The position numbers were made by a program, and so were the translations under genes. A stretch of DNA of 58,693 bases from a virus: IMG/VR virus record IMGVR_UViG_3300036900_000119, positions 1 through 58,693 of that record; one strand, given 5' to 3'. The notes beneath the pieces are model-generated. The model saw only the letters and a list, made by a program, of their open reading frames with translations. It was not told where the DNA came from and did not search any database. Within the stretch, counting starts at the first letter, position 1. Each line of letters begins with the position of its first letter. Positions 15,328 to 24,688 of this stretch are shown piece after piece.

Positions 15328-16739
15328 CACTGTCCTTTCGATTTCTGCCATTTACGGACTTGGAGAGCGACATCCCGGTTGAGTGAACCATTCCGCACTT
15401 CTGCCGCCATGGCTCGTTCGCCTTCCGCCCCCGGCGGGAACAAATGGGCGAGCGTTTGGAGGATCTCGTCGCTCACCGGACGCTTGATCGTCGTAGCCGC
15501 CGACGCTCCCTTCTCGGCCAACATCAAACGAAGCTCATCCAGTTTCACTTTGGCGTTGGGGTCGGACTCAGCCATACCAAGTGACGGCATTGCGTCCTTA
15601 ATGGCGTTTAGCTCCTGATTGGAGAGGCGTCCACGGTTGTTCAATTCGCCAAGCACCTGCTGCGTCGAGAGGCGAATGTTCTGGCGTCCAGCCACCCGCG
15701 CCTTGTCCGAAACGTCTGCGCCAAGCTGGCTCAAAACTTTATCGAAGATGAAACTCTCCACGACTGGTCCGGCACCAACCGTTCCAGCACCTAACTGGCT
15801 CCGGAGTCGGTTCAGGTTTCTCAAGGCGTTGCTCGTGGCTTGAATGTCCTCGCCGTAGCGCGTTGTCTCAGCCGGTGTCAGTGCTCCAGGTTCTTTCTTC
15901 CCGCCCTTGGTTATTCTAACCTCCGGGCCTCCCGGTGTTGCCACCGAGATTTCCTCTTGGCCATGGCGAGATTCCATCGAGTCAACGATGTTCTGGTAGT
16001 GCTGGCGTTGAGCTTCGTCTGCTGGATCAACTTCTGGCAAGCTGTTCATCTTCTGCGTGAGAGTTGCAAGCTTGTCCTTTACGGTCGCCAAATCCTCCCC
16101 TTCGCGCATTGCCGCAGATGGAAGCTGGCCGGAGAGCTTTTGCAGCCTCGCCTTGAGCATCGAAGCTTTCTCGTCGTCCCCTGATTCGAGAGCTTTCTGG
16201 TAGTCGCCGAGCGATTGTGTGAATGCATCCAAGTGCGGGCTTTGAACACGAAGCTGGGTGCGCTGCAACGCTCCTGCTTGCTGCGCCTGTGTGCGCGCCA
16301 TTGCTCCCGCAGCTTGCGTCTGCGCGACATTCTCCTTGGTCTGTAACGCCTCCTGGGCCAGCTCCGGTTTTGACATAAGAAACCTCGCTTGCCCAATCTT
16401 CATTGCCGCCTTCGGATTTCGATTGATTAGCCACTGATCGGTTGCCTGCGTGGCTTGCTCAGGTGTGGCGTCAGTCGTCTCTGTCATGGTGTGGTGGATC
16501 AAATCTGCCGTCTGCAAATCCTGATCCTCCTTCGCTTTCTCGGCCTGCGCCTGCTGGAGATTGTAGGCGAGCTGATCCGCTTGTGCCGCGAGGTGCCTCT
16601 CCTGCACCATGCGCAAAGCTTCCTCGCTGCGCAGTTGTTGCGCTCGTTCCGCCTGCATCACCTGCATGTTTCCGATGCTTGCGCCTCTGGCCAGGTTTGC
16701 TCCGAAATTCTCGTCCACCGTGATTGGTCCGTTTGCCAT
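15327..16739 (-). CDS. Internal virion coiled-coil protein
   Basis: A 470-residue protein with long Gln/Ala/Glu helices (for example QADQLAYNLQQAQAEKAKED near residues 54-73), a central segment, and C-terminal SVATPGGPEVRITKGG followed by more helices. Size, composition and place between ejection-type proteins suggest a podovirus core or ejection protein. No enzyme motif. Its stop overlaps the next start. Confidence 0.65.
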   Translation of the reverse strand: MANGPITVDENFGANLARGASIGNMQVMQAERAQQLRSEEALRMVQERHLAAQADQLAYNLQQAQAEKAKEDQDLQTADLIHHTMTETTDATPEQATQATDQWLINRNPKAAMKIGQARFLMSKPELAQEALQTKENVAQTQAAGAMARTQAQQAGALQRTQLRVQSPHLDAFTQSLGDYQKALESGDDEKASMLKARLQKLSGQLPSAAMREGEDLATVKDKLATLTQKMNSLPEVDPADEAQRQHYQNIVDSMESRHGQEEISVATPGGPEVRITKGGKKEPGALTPAETTRYGEDIQATSNALRNLNRLRSQLGAGTVGAGPVVESFIFDKVLSQLGADVSDKARVAGRQNIRLSTQQVLGELNNRGRLSNQELNAIKDAMPSLGMAESDPNAKVKLDELRLMLAEKGASAATTIKRPVSDEILQTLAHLFPPGAEGERAMAAEVRNGSLNRDVALQVRKWQKSKGQ

Positions 16740-16745
16740 ACGCTT

Positions 16746-17087
16746 TTATTCCAGTTGCTTTACGACTAGCAGATTGGGTCCATCGACGTGCGCTGCCTTA
16801 AACCCTAGGCCTCCCCAAAAGCCCATCGGCCCACCGGGTTCGACAATCGCGCTCATGGCCCCGGCACCGGCATCCTTGGCCTGTTGGCAAGCCACCCGCA
16901 CGAGCGCCGTGCCCACGCCCTTGCCTCTTACGTCGGGGCGCACAAAGAGTTGAAATATCGTCCCCGCAGAACGCCCAAAGTTGGCCACGCTCGCAACTCC
17001 GATAAGCCTGCCGTTCTCGATGGCCGACAGGCGAAGCTCGCGCTTGCCCGAAAGGTCAAAGAGCATGTCGTGGATCAAGAGGCTCAT
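16746..17087 (-). CDS. GNAT-family acetyltransferase
   Basis: A 113-residue protein starting MSLLIHDMLFDLSGKRELRL (ATGA overlap with the previous stop). The acetyl-CoA loop is QLFVRPDVRGKGVGTALVRV (motif A, R-G-K-G-V-G), followed by an acidic strand AMSAIVEPGGP and GFWGGLGFKAA, the GNAT order. Short GNAT proteins occur among virion genes of some podoviruses; their target is unknown. Confidence 0.85.
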   Translation of the reverse strand: MSLLIHDMLFDLSGKRELRLSAIENGRLIGVASVANFGRSAGTIFQLFVRPDVRGKGVGTALVRVACQQAKDAGAGAMSAIVEPGGPMGFWGGLGFKAAHVDGPNLLVVKQLE

Positions 17088-17896
17088 ACAAGCGCCCACC
17101 CTACGTCGCTGGAACCGAACGCCCCACCGCCGCCATAATCGTTCATCATGTTCCGCTGCTGCATGTAGTCGGACACGTTGAACGAGTTGTTGCTTCCTAC
17201 ACCTCCGCCTCCACCAAACCCACCACCGCCGAGTCCTAACCCTTCCAAGCTCGCGCCTTCCTGCTGCATGTGGTGGTAGATCAACTCGTTGCCAGTCGGT
17301 TGCATGGCCGCGCCCGTCAACCCACTGATGCGCTGCGTTCGTTCGTTCGAGCGCGTGGCAAGCTGCTGCGAAATGTCGGGTCCGATGAACGCCTGAATCC
17401 CCGGTGTGTTGGCGAGTTTGAGTGAACCTATCAGGCTCGACAGCAAGCCACTTCCAAGCGCCGTATCCGCGTTCTGCTGCTGATACCCCTTGTAGATCGA
17501 CTGCAACTGTCCCGCACCGCTCCCGAACAACCCGCTCCCGACGCCCGCAATGCCGCCCAGGCGTTGCACTTCGTTCTGGAAGTCCTGGCCACCGCCGAAA
17601 AGCTTCTGGATCTGGCTGAGTTGCGCTGATCGTGCCGCACCCAACCCGGGCAGAGCAAGCTCCTGCTGCGCGTTCAACTGCTTTTGGTTTGCCGTTGAAA
17701 GCTGAGACGCGAGTCCAGTGGCCGCGCCTAAATTCTGTTGATACCCCTGCAATGCGCCCGAAGTGAGCGCGCCAAAGTCAATGCCAGGGGTGTTGGCGAT
17801 GTCTTTAAGCTGCGACAGACGCTTGTTCTGCTCGCCTGCCGCGAACAGTGTGGCGATGCCACCTTCGAGGGCACCGATGCCAGCTAAATATCCCAC
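17084..17896 (-). CDS. Gln/Gly-rich internal virion protein
   Basis: A 270-residue protein with GTG start and a strong AAAGGAGGG seven bases upstream. It opens with an Ala/Gly hydrophobic stretch (YLAGIGALEGGIATLFAAG), continues with Gln-rich helices and has a run of Gly near residues 225-236. This fits podovirus inner-core proteins that interact with membranes. Inference from position and composition. Confidence 0.65.
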   Translation of the reverse strand: MGYLAGIGALEGGIATLFAAGEQNKRLSQLKDIANTPGIDFGALTSGALQGYQQNLGAATGLASQLSTANQKQLNAQQELALPGLGAARSAQLSQIQKLFGGGQDFQNEVQRLGGIAGVGSGLFGSGAGQLQSIYKGYQQQNADTALGSGLLSSLIGSLKLANTPGIQAFIGPDISQQLATRSNERTQRISGLTGAAMQPTGNELIYHHMQQEGASLEGLGLGGGGFGGGGGVGSNNSFNVSDYMQQRNMMNDYGGGGAFGSSDVGWALV

Positions 17897-17943
17897 CTTA
17901 GTACCCTCCTTTCATACCGTAATTCAGGGCGAATTTCTTCATA

Positions 17944-19098
17944 TCATCTAAACCCCAGCATGGTCGCCGGGAGCTTCTGCGTTTCATCGACGTAACTGTA
18001 AATCGCCGTTCGATCGCCGCTCATCCGGCGCTGCTCCGCGACGAGTAGTGGTATCGCGCCACCGCGATTGATTACCCGCTTCGCTCCGCGAGCGTTGCTT
18101 GGCGCTGCCGCCGTCCCGTAGAAGTTGAACATGAACCCCGCGTAATCGTGTTCCTCCTTCGCCTTCACGGCCATCATGGCGCTTTCGTAGGCGTCGAGGT
18201 TCTGGAGAATCAGCCAATCTCCCGGCGACCTCAGTTCGACGTGCTGGAGCGAAACCAGCGCTGTGATCGTGGTCGGACGCACGCTTTGCCCATTGTTCTG
18301 ATTCGTGCCGCAGCATCCACCTTGCACGCTCCGGAGTTGCTGGATGGTCGCCTGACGGTAGCTTGGACGTGTCTCGCCAGGCTGGTAATCCGCAAGTGCC
18401 CGTTCCGTGAGCGCCACGGTGTCGTAGGCGTAGGCGAGCACGCGTGCCGCAGTAACGTCCTTCTGCACCGCTACGGGAGCGCCAGGACCCCATACCGTCA
18501 CCGTATCCACGAAAGGCATGGCGAGTGTCACACGCTCCCCGTCCTGCATCACTCCGTCGATCATCGTGCGAACCCAAATGCCGTTGGCATCGCGCCCTTG
18601 GTAGATCAACTGCTTGCCCACATCGAGCGCGTTGGTCGGATACGATCGTATCGTCTGCGTGACGCCGCGAGTCGTAGAGAAGCTCGCCGCCGTGCCCGCC
18701 TTCATCTGCTGCTGCGGCCATCCTTGGGAGCAGTTGCCGAATTGATTGCGCCCCGTTGCGTTCACTGTGTTCGTGAAGCCGACGCCTTGGCCACCGAAGC
18801 CGCGAGAGGTTGAGGCTAAAATCCGAGTAAAGTTGTACCAGGCGTTGTTGGTGTCGATGTTGTTTCCGCACACCTGCACTTGTTCGACGACGGCGACTTC
18901 GCGGGGATACGTCAAACAACAGGTGTCGAAAAGACAGAAGCGTGCCTCTTGCACGCTGCCCCACCAACGTCCCTGATTCAAAAGAAGTGACTCGGCTTGG
19001 TTGAGCCATTGCAAAAAGCGAGCGTCCGATGGACAGACGTTCAAAACTGTAGGACAGCGGCTCCCTTGCAAATCCGAGACAGTTAATCGGGTTGACAT
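17944..19098 (-). CDS. Tail/adaptor-like virion protein
   Basis: A 384-residue protein. The N-terminal RFLQWLNQAESLLLNQGRWW and CCLTYPREVAVVEQVQV, then NNAWYNF, resemble virion proteins in podoviruses encoded between ejection and tail-hub genes. It is beta-rich after residue 100. I recognise the pattern but not a precise structural role; a tail-adaptor or gateway role is inference. Confidence 0.6.
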   Translation of the reverse strand: MSTRLTVSDLQGSRCPTVLNVCPSDARFLQWLNQAESLLLNQGRWWGSVQEARFCLFDTCCLTYPREVAVVEQVQVCGNNIDTNNAWYNFTRILASTSRGFGGQGVGFTNTVNATGRNQFGNCSQGWPQQQMKAGTAASFSTTRGVTQTIRSYPTNALDVGKQLIYQGRDANGIWVRTMIDGVMQDGERVTLAMPFVDTVTVWGPGAPVAVQKDVTAARVLAYAYDTVALTERALADYQPGETRPSYRQATIQQLRSVQGGCCGTNQNNGQSVRPTTITALVSLQHVELRSPGDWLILQNLDAYESAMMAVKAKEEHDYAGFMFNFYGTAAAPSNARGAKRVINRGGAIPLLVAEQRRMSGDRTAIYSYVDETQKLPATMLGFR

Positions 19099-19102
19099 AA
19101 AA

Positions 19103-19855
19103 TTAAGGGATCACGAAGAATTGTCTGCCGCTGGGCATAATCAAATATGTGCCGATCACAGGCGGCACGATAGAGAAAGGTGTCGGCGTCACTCCTGTCG
19201 CTCCGGTGCCCGATGGAAGCGTGAACAAGTTAACCGTCGTGTCCGGTCCCGTCCCGCTGCTGATGCCTTGCACCACCGCACCGTTATACGCAGGCACCGT
19301 GAAGTTTCCCAACGTGTTGAACCCGGCTGCACCACTGAGGTACTTGCCGAAACCATGAACGTGAGATCCTACCGCGCCGTTGGCCTCAGATAATGTGACC
19401 TCTCCTGATCCGTACTGCTCGCCGACAGTAAGCGTTTTTGGTCCCGTTGTCCCCGGAACATTCCCTGGACTCATAGGAACCCTTCCTTGAGCGGGGACGC
19501 ACTCAACCCACATTGGCCCACTCGTCGGCGTCACTGCTCCCGCGCTACCGCCGTCGTACGTCACAAGCTGCGTCAAGTCGCCCGACCACAGCCTGCGCTC
19601 GTTCGCGTTGTATCCATTAGGGCAACGCCACACGCCGTTGAACGTGAATATCAGGTTTCGGAACCCGGTGTTGATCCATGGATACGCCTGAAATTCAGGG
19701 GCGGGCTTGGTGTCGCCGATGTTGTAATACGTACGGCCGTTGGCTAGCACAGCCTTCTGGAGATTCGAGAAGTCGTTCAGCAACGCTTGCCATGTTGAAA
19801 AACAATACGAAGCCGGTAAAGAGCCTGCCTGAATTGGAAGCAAAATGTTTCCCAT
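19103..19855 (-). CDS. Tail collar-like virion protein
   Basis: A 250-residue protein. The N-terminus MGNILLPIQAGSLPASYC and the end VTPTPFSIVPPVIGTYLIMP match tail-collar or fibre tip proteins, in which the final residues line the receptor-binding end. SHVHGFGKYLSG carries the His-x-His typical of collar domains. Location between tail genes supports this. Confidence 0.6.
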   Translation of the reverse strand: MGNILLPIQAGSLPASYCFSTWQALLNDFSNLQKAVLANGRTYYNIGDTKPAPEFQAYPWINTGFRNLIFTFNGVWRCPNGYNANERRLWSGDLTQLVTYDGGSAGAVTPTSGPMWVECVPAQGRVPMSPGNVPGTTGPKTLTVGEQYGSGEVTLSEANGAVGSHVHGFGKYLSGAAGFNTLGNFTVPAYNGAVVQGISSGTGPDTTVNLFTLPSGTGATGVTPTPFSIVPPVIGTYLIMPSGRQFFVIP

Positions 19856-19861
19856 AAATCC

Positions 19862-21547
19862 TTACTTGTAGAGCGGCATCTTGTAGAGGTTCGTGTCTCC
19901 GCGTACCGTTACTTCCACCCAATAGATTGGCGTTGCTGGAGTTGATGGGGTTGCGTTTGTGCTCCCGTATTCGATTTGGATGTCGGCACTTGCTAAATAG
20001 AAACGACGAAACGCGCTGCTCGTGGAACCGAGGTCGATTACCGCGTCAGTGGAAGGTACGATTCGATTGTTACTAAACGCTGTAAGCCCGACGCTGCCAT
20101 CAGCGATACCCCACTGCGAAGATGCGCTGCCACCAAGAAACTTTGATCCGTTTCCGCTGTCGTCAATCGAAACGATTGTGCTGCCAGCGACGTTGCCGCT
20201 TAACTTTAGGGTTTCGACGCCCGCGCTCGCGCTAAAACGCATCGCGTTGGTTCCGTTCCAGTCCCAGTCAAACGGGCGAGGGTTTCCTGCAATCCCACTT
20301 GCCTGCGAATCGAACACGACTGCGCCGTTGGTGCCACCGTGGGAGATGGCGAGGCGGGAATAGTTGGTGAATGGCAACGAGAACAATCCCGAAACGTAAA
20401 TCGTTCCCTCGTCCCACAAATCGCCGAACGAAACAAGCTTCGATCCGAGCGTGTGTCCGTGAACATTGCCGCTGAGATTGTTGCCGATAAGCTGGAGATT
20501 GGCAGTCGAGTTGCCGAAGATGAGCGAGGTTTTATTCGCGTTCACCTGTCCGTTGTCTGACGAATCGTTGACCACGAATGAAAGTTGACCTCCACCACCC
20601 GTTTGAAGGTTCACTCCTGCTGTACCGCCGCTATTAACCACGTCCAACGCCGTCCCGGATGGGTCAAGCACAACGTAGTTGGTTTCGCCAAACCCAAACT
20701 CAAGCTTGTTCGTCACCATCACGGGTTTCGACTTGTCAATCTGCTGGAGGATGCCCGCGATGTTCGTCCAATATCCTCCTCCCGGCAGCGGCGGAGGTTG
20801 ATTCAACTGCCACCTCCCAATCTCCCGCCAATCTGGCGACACGAAGCGCAAGATGCTCACCGAAGCGTTGGTGCTTACCCAATCCGTATCACCCAAGAGC
20901 TTCACCACGCCACCGCTCGCATTGTAAACGTGGCTGTTGTTGGGGAGCGTGAACGCGCCGTTGGTATCGAAGCTGTAAATCTCAAGAATTTGAATCGTGT
21001 TCGTGCCCGCGTCGAGCGCGAGGATCACTTGCGTGGCGTCGTTGGTTGGCGATTGAAGGATGAATTGCGAGCGCGTGCCCGCCTCGATTACGTTCGTACC
21101 AAGCGTGAGCGCCTGCGACTTGGACAACATGCTCACCGTGCCTCGCGTCACGAAGTTGGAGGCGTAAAGGTAGCTGTAACTGAGTGTCGGAACGGGTTCG
21201 AGGATGCTTACGCCACCTGCCACCGAGTTCGTCCAGAGCGCATCTCCCGATGGCGTCGATCCAGCCACCGACACAAACCATAAGCCAGAGGGCGAGAGCG
21301 GGTTGACGCTCGCAAATGGGCCACGATTGGCAATGTCGTTGGTCGCCGCCACACTCCCGCGTTCAAATGTAAAAATGCCACCGAGTCCGTCGGCGAATGT
21401 CGAGCCGCACACCACGAAGACGTTTGAGTTGATCGTGCTTGCGTTAAGGTAGATCAGGTCGTTGACAGAGTTGACGGTCCAAATCTGTGCGGCGTGCGTG
21501 TTTACCGCTGCTACCACCAACCCAAGGATTGAGAGTAATCGTTTCAT
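19862..21547 (-). CDS. Tail-fibre-like protein with signal peptide
   Basis: A 561-residue protein. MKRLLSILGLVVAAVNTHA is a clear cleavable signal peptide. The rest is beta-rich and Asn/Thr/Ser/Gly-rich, ending with DAVIDLGSTSSAFRRFYLAS, the end pattern of phage tail fibres. ATG at 21547 overlaps the protease stop (ATGA). A signal peptide on a fibre in the middle of a tail operon is unusual; it could indicate export of the protein by the infected host. Confidence 0.7.
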   Translation of the reverse strand: MKRLLSILGLVVAAVNTHAAQIWTVNSVNDLIYLNASTINSNVFVVCGSTFADGLGGIFTFERGSVAATNDIANRGPFASVNPLSPSGLWFVSVAGSTPSGDALWTNSVAGGVSILEPVPTLSYSYLYASNFVTRGTVSMLSKSQALTLGTNVIEAGTRSQFILQSPTNDATQVILALDAGTNTIQILEIYSFDTNGAFTLPNNSHVYNASGGVVKLLGDTDWVSTNASVSILRFVSPDWREIGRWQLNQPPPLPGGGYWTNIAGILQQIDKSKPVMVTNKLEFGFGETNYVVLDPSGTALDVVNSGGTAGVNLQTGGGGQLSFVVNDSSDNGQVNANKTSLIFGNSTANLQLIGNNLSGNVHGHTLGSKLVSFGDLWDEGTIYVSGLFSLPFTNYSRLAISHGGTNGAVVFDSQASGIAGNPRPFDWDWNGTNAMRFSASAGVETLKLSGNVAGSTIVSIDDSGNGSKFLGGSASSQWGIADGSVGLTAFSNNRIVPSTDAVIDLGSTSSAFRRFYLASADIQIEYGSTNATPSTPATPIYWVEVTVRGDTNLYKMPLYK

Positions 21548-24015
21548 CGAAGTAAAAATGTGAGCCCGCTCTGGTTGGCTGTGTATCCTGTCTTGCTCGC
21601 GTTGGCGGTCAACGTGGCCGTCCCTTTGCCTGCGCTGCTCGTGTTCACTGACCAAGACGCCGTGGCTGTTCCCGTCGAATCTGTCGTCGCGTTGAAGTAA
21701 CTGATGTGTCCCTTGGGCGTTACGAGCGTGAATACCACCGAGGCTCCTGCGATGGGCGCGGCGCTTACCGTCACTACCGCCTTGAAAGTCGCCTTCTGCT
21801 TGTTGATGTAACTCGTAGAATCCGTCGTGAGAGCAACTGCAAGCAATGGTGCGGTTGGTGGAGGAGAGGCCGTTGTCACCGTTATGTCTACGGTGTCCGA
21901 TGCGGTAAGCCCTCCCGAATCCTGCACCTGCGCCGTGATCGTGTGAGTACCCATCGAGGAAGGAGTATAAGATGTACCCGCTCCCGCCCCCAAATACCCG
22001 TCAATCGAATCGCGCCACGTAATGACACTCGAAAGGTCGCCGTCTTCCGTGTCGGACGCGACCCCGTTGGCCGTCACCTGCGTTCCTTGCGGCACCGACA
22101 ACCCCGCTCCGGGGTGCGCGATATACACGAGCGGAGGCGTGTTCGAGACGACGAGCGAACCTGTCGCGTAGACAGTCACGCTCGCGGTGCCTGTCAAGTT
22201 ACCACCGTTCTTGACGCTCGCCGTCACCACGTTGGTGCCGATGGGAAGCTGCCCTTGGAAGGTTGATCCCGTTCCAAGCTGTCCTCCAAGGTTGCTGCTC
22301 CATGATAGCGACGAAGCCACGTTGCCGTCGATGGCGTCTACCGCTGTCGCCGCGAACGGAACGAGGTTGGTGGCTGCGAAGGTGACGCCGTTGGTGGGCG
22401 CGGTAATCGTCACCACCGGAGCCGTCGTGTAAGGCGCGGTGCTCGCGGAGATCTGGAGGTAAGCATTGGCGACCGCCTTCAACCCTGCCGCGTTCGTGAC
22501 GCTAGCGATGATCGCGCAATAGCCGGTGCTCGAAATTGACGCGCTAAAGCTTCCCCCGGTGCCAATCTGGACGGGTGTGACCGAACCAAGCGCCGTCGCC
22601 GTTGGGCTAATCGCCGCCGTCCACACGAGCTTGGAGGTAATGTCACCAGCCACGGGGTCGCTCGCGGTCCCTACAAAGCTGATCGAGGTCGTCGTTTTGT
22701 AGCCCCAAATCGCGTTGCCGGTGTTGGGCGACGTAATCGTGACCACTGGATACAACCCTGGATTGATCGGGAACGTGTCCACGCGCACTAACCCTTCGGG
22801 GTTCTTCTCCAAGCGCCAGTTAGGGTTGGTGAAGTTCTTGCCCCACGCGCCTTGGGGTTCGGCACTGTTGATGAGTCCTTGTCGAATCGCGTAAACCTGC
22901 GCGGCGTTCGTCGCCCTTCCGTATTGGGCAATCCAGAGAGCCGCTGCCCCCGCGACGTGCGGGCACGCCATGCTTGTTCCGCTCAAGCTCGCATACCCGT
23001 TGTTCTTGTAGGTCGAGTAAATGTTGACTCCCGGTGCCGCGACATCAATCGCCTTACCAGGCGACGTGATAGGGTTGCTCGCATCGACGTTGATCGAGTA
23101 ATTCGAGAATGTTGCGAGTGTGTCGTCGTAACCGTAGGACGTGGCTATTCCTAGCCCACCTGGAATACCGTCGCTGTCGGCCAATGCGCTCACTGTGCAT
23201 ACCTCAGGGTAGGAGGCGGGAAAGAAGTCATCGCTTGTTCCAAGCACGTTGTCCCCTCCGTAAATGTCGAAGGAGGAATTTCCTGCCGCCACAACGTAAA
23301 CGACACCAGTGCCCACGCTTGATTGAATGGCGCTGCGAAGGGCTGAACTGTCTCCCTGGCCTCCGATACTCATGCTGGCGACCTGAATCTGAGAGGCGTT
23401 CTGAGTCACCCAATCAACACCGCTGATGATCTGCGATAGCGCCCCGCTTCCGCTCGCATCGAGCACCTTAACGGCCCACAACCTTGCCCCCGGTGCCACT
23501 CCGACTACGCCAATCGTGTTGTTGATGGCTGCGGCGATGCCCGCGCAATGGGAACCGTGCCCGTTGTCATCGTTCGCGGTGAGTGTGTTGGCTACGAAAG
23601 TGACTTGCCGATTCGTGCTCACGTTCAAGTCTGGGTGCGTGAGGTCGATGCCAGTGTCGATGATGGCAATGTCGGCGTTTACCGCGTTCGTGTTGGAAAG
23701 GATGTGCGCGAACGAGTTTGATAGCGTCCCGATGCGCTGAACGCCTGTCGGCACCACCTGCGAGAACATCGTCACCGTAACGTCCGGTTCAACTGTCTTG
23801 ACGCGGGTATCGCGATTCAATCGGGAAACTTGGTTGTCGTTCAAATCCGATGCGAACCCTTTTAGGGCGTGTGTCCACCGATGTTTCATTCCGAGGCCGT
23901 GAAACCGTGCGACGGCATCTGGATCGGTGCTGTCGTCGAGTTGAATCACGTAAGGCGCGGCACTCAACCGAAAAGCCACAGCCACCAGCAGAACCGTTGC
24001 GAGTAATCGTTTCAT
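21544..24015 (-). CDS. Secreted subtilisin-like serine protease with Ig-like repeats
   Basis: An 823-residue protein. Signal peptide MKRLLATVLLVAVAFRLSAA comes first, then a propeptide, then a peptidase S8 domain. The catalytic triad is present: IIDTGID (Asp120), NGHGSHCAG (His153) and SGTSMACPHVAG (Ser348), with oxyanion Asn in VAAGNS (Asn246). From about residue 415 there are three Ig/cadherin-like repeats (PVVTITSP, PVVTITAP and PLVYIAHP starts) and a final beta domain. ATG at 24015 overlaps the previous stop. Subtilisins are rarely carried by phages; this one looks intact. It may be exported to attack surface proteins or be a virion component. Confidence 0.92.
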   Translation of the reverse strand: MKRLLATVLLVAVAFRLSAAPYVIQLDDSTDPDAVARFHGLGMKHRWTHALKGFASDLNDNQVSRLNRDTRVKTVEPDVTVTMFSQVVPTGVQRIGTLSNSFAHILSNTNAVNADIAIIDTGIDLTHPDLNVSTNRQVTFVANTLTANDDNGHGSHCAGIAAAINNTIGVVGVAPGARLWAVKVLDASGSGALSQIISGVDWVTQNASQIQVASMSIGGQGDSSALRSAIQSSVGTGVVYVVAAGNSSFDIYGGDNVLGTSDDFFPASYPEVCTVSALADSDGIPGGLGIATSYGYDDTLATFSNYSINVDASNPITSPGKAIDVAAPGVNIYSTYKNNGYASLSGTSMACPHVAGAAALWIAQYGRATNAAQVYAIRQGLINSAEPQGAWGKNFTNPNWRLEKNPEGLVRVDTFPINPGLYPVVTITSPNTGNAIWGYKTTTSISFVGTASDPVAGDITSKLVWTAAISPTATALGSVTPVQIGTGGSFSASISSTGYCAIIASVTNAAGLKAVANAYLQISASTAPYTTAPVVTITAPTNGVTFAATNLVPFAATAVDAIDGNVASSLSWSSNLGGQLGTGSTFQGQLPIGTNVVTASVKNGGNLTGTASVTVYATGSLVVSNTPPLVYIAHPGAGLSVPQGTQVTANGVASDTEDGDLSSVITWRDSIDGYLGAGAGTSYTPSSMGTHTITAQVQDSGGLTASDTVDITVTTASPPPTAPLLAVALTTDSTSYINKQKATFKAVVTVSAAPIAGASVVFTLVTPKGHISYFNATTDSTGTATASWSVNTSSAGKGTATLTANASKTGYTANQSGLTFLLR

Positions 24016-24686
24016 TGTTCGTTCCATCTTCCAGGGGTTATCGGCGCATAACTGAGGGGCATTATCACGCTTATTCCGTCATCAGGGTTAAGGTCTGCCG
24101 CGTTCCACCAATAGTTCCTGCCCTGCCCGTCACCCGGAGCCAAGTTCCCCCACGTCGTCGCCCAAGTGGAAAAGGCGTTGGGCGTTATCAACCTAAGCTC
24201 GGCGACGGTCGGAACCGCAAACAGTCCAGTGTTGAGCGACGGGTTAATGGGCACCCAAACAAGGCCAACGGTGTCCCAGACCCACGATTGGCTCGTCGTG
24301 GTGTCAATCCAAAGCGTGGGAACGGTGGGAATTGCAGGAGGCGCACTCGGAGAACCGTTCGTTATGACCAAACCCCACCCGTTGAGGACGATGTTCGTGA
24401 TGAATAGATTCGTCGAGTAGATGTTGGTCGCGTAAAGGTTGATGACGTAAATGTTGGTGGCGCTGATCGTCCCGCGTCCCTTGAATATGTCTGCCGTAGA
24501 AGCCCTGAACGTGTCGTTCGTCGTTCGCCCAGGATATGGCTGAATGAGCGGGAAATAGGCGGTATCTAGGACGTTCGTCGTAAGGGGTAATTGCGATATG
24601 GGTATGTTGTTCGTGACGAAGGCGCGTGCGCTCAAGGAGAGCACGATAGCGAGCCAAAGCCAAATGAGTTTGTCTGTGAGTTTCAT
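24012..24686 (-). CDS. Signal-peptide fibre-like protein
   Basis: A 224-residue protein starting MKLTDKLIWLWLAIVLSLSA, a signal peptide ending near ARA. Then a Thr/Asn-rich segment with four-fold YATNIYSTNLFITN-like repeats and a C-terminal globular part (AVPTVAELRLITPNAF, YWWNAADLNPDD). This is the style of tail-fibre connectors. ATG three bases beyond the preceding stop. Confidence 0.65.
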   Translation of the reverse strand: MKLTDKLIWLWLAIVLSLSARAFVTNNIPISQLPLTTNVLDTAYFPLIQPYPGRTTNDTFRASTADIFKGRGTISATNIYVINLYATNIYSTNLFITNIVLNGWGLVITNGSPSAPPAIPTVPTLWIDTTTSQSWVWDTVGLVWVPINPSLNTGLFAVPTVAELRLITPNAFSTWATTWGNLAPGDGQGRNYWWNAADLNPDDGISVIMPLSYAPITPGRWNEQ

Positions 24687-24688
24687 AA

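Noticed and set aside
17984-19009. 341-codon minus ORF within the adaptor-like gene
   Set aside because: Out-of-frame shadow on the same strand, very Arg-rich, while the 384-codon frame has virion-like sequence.
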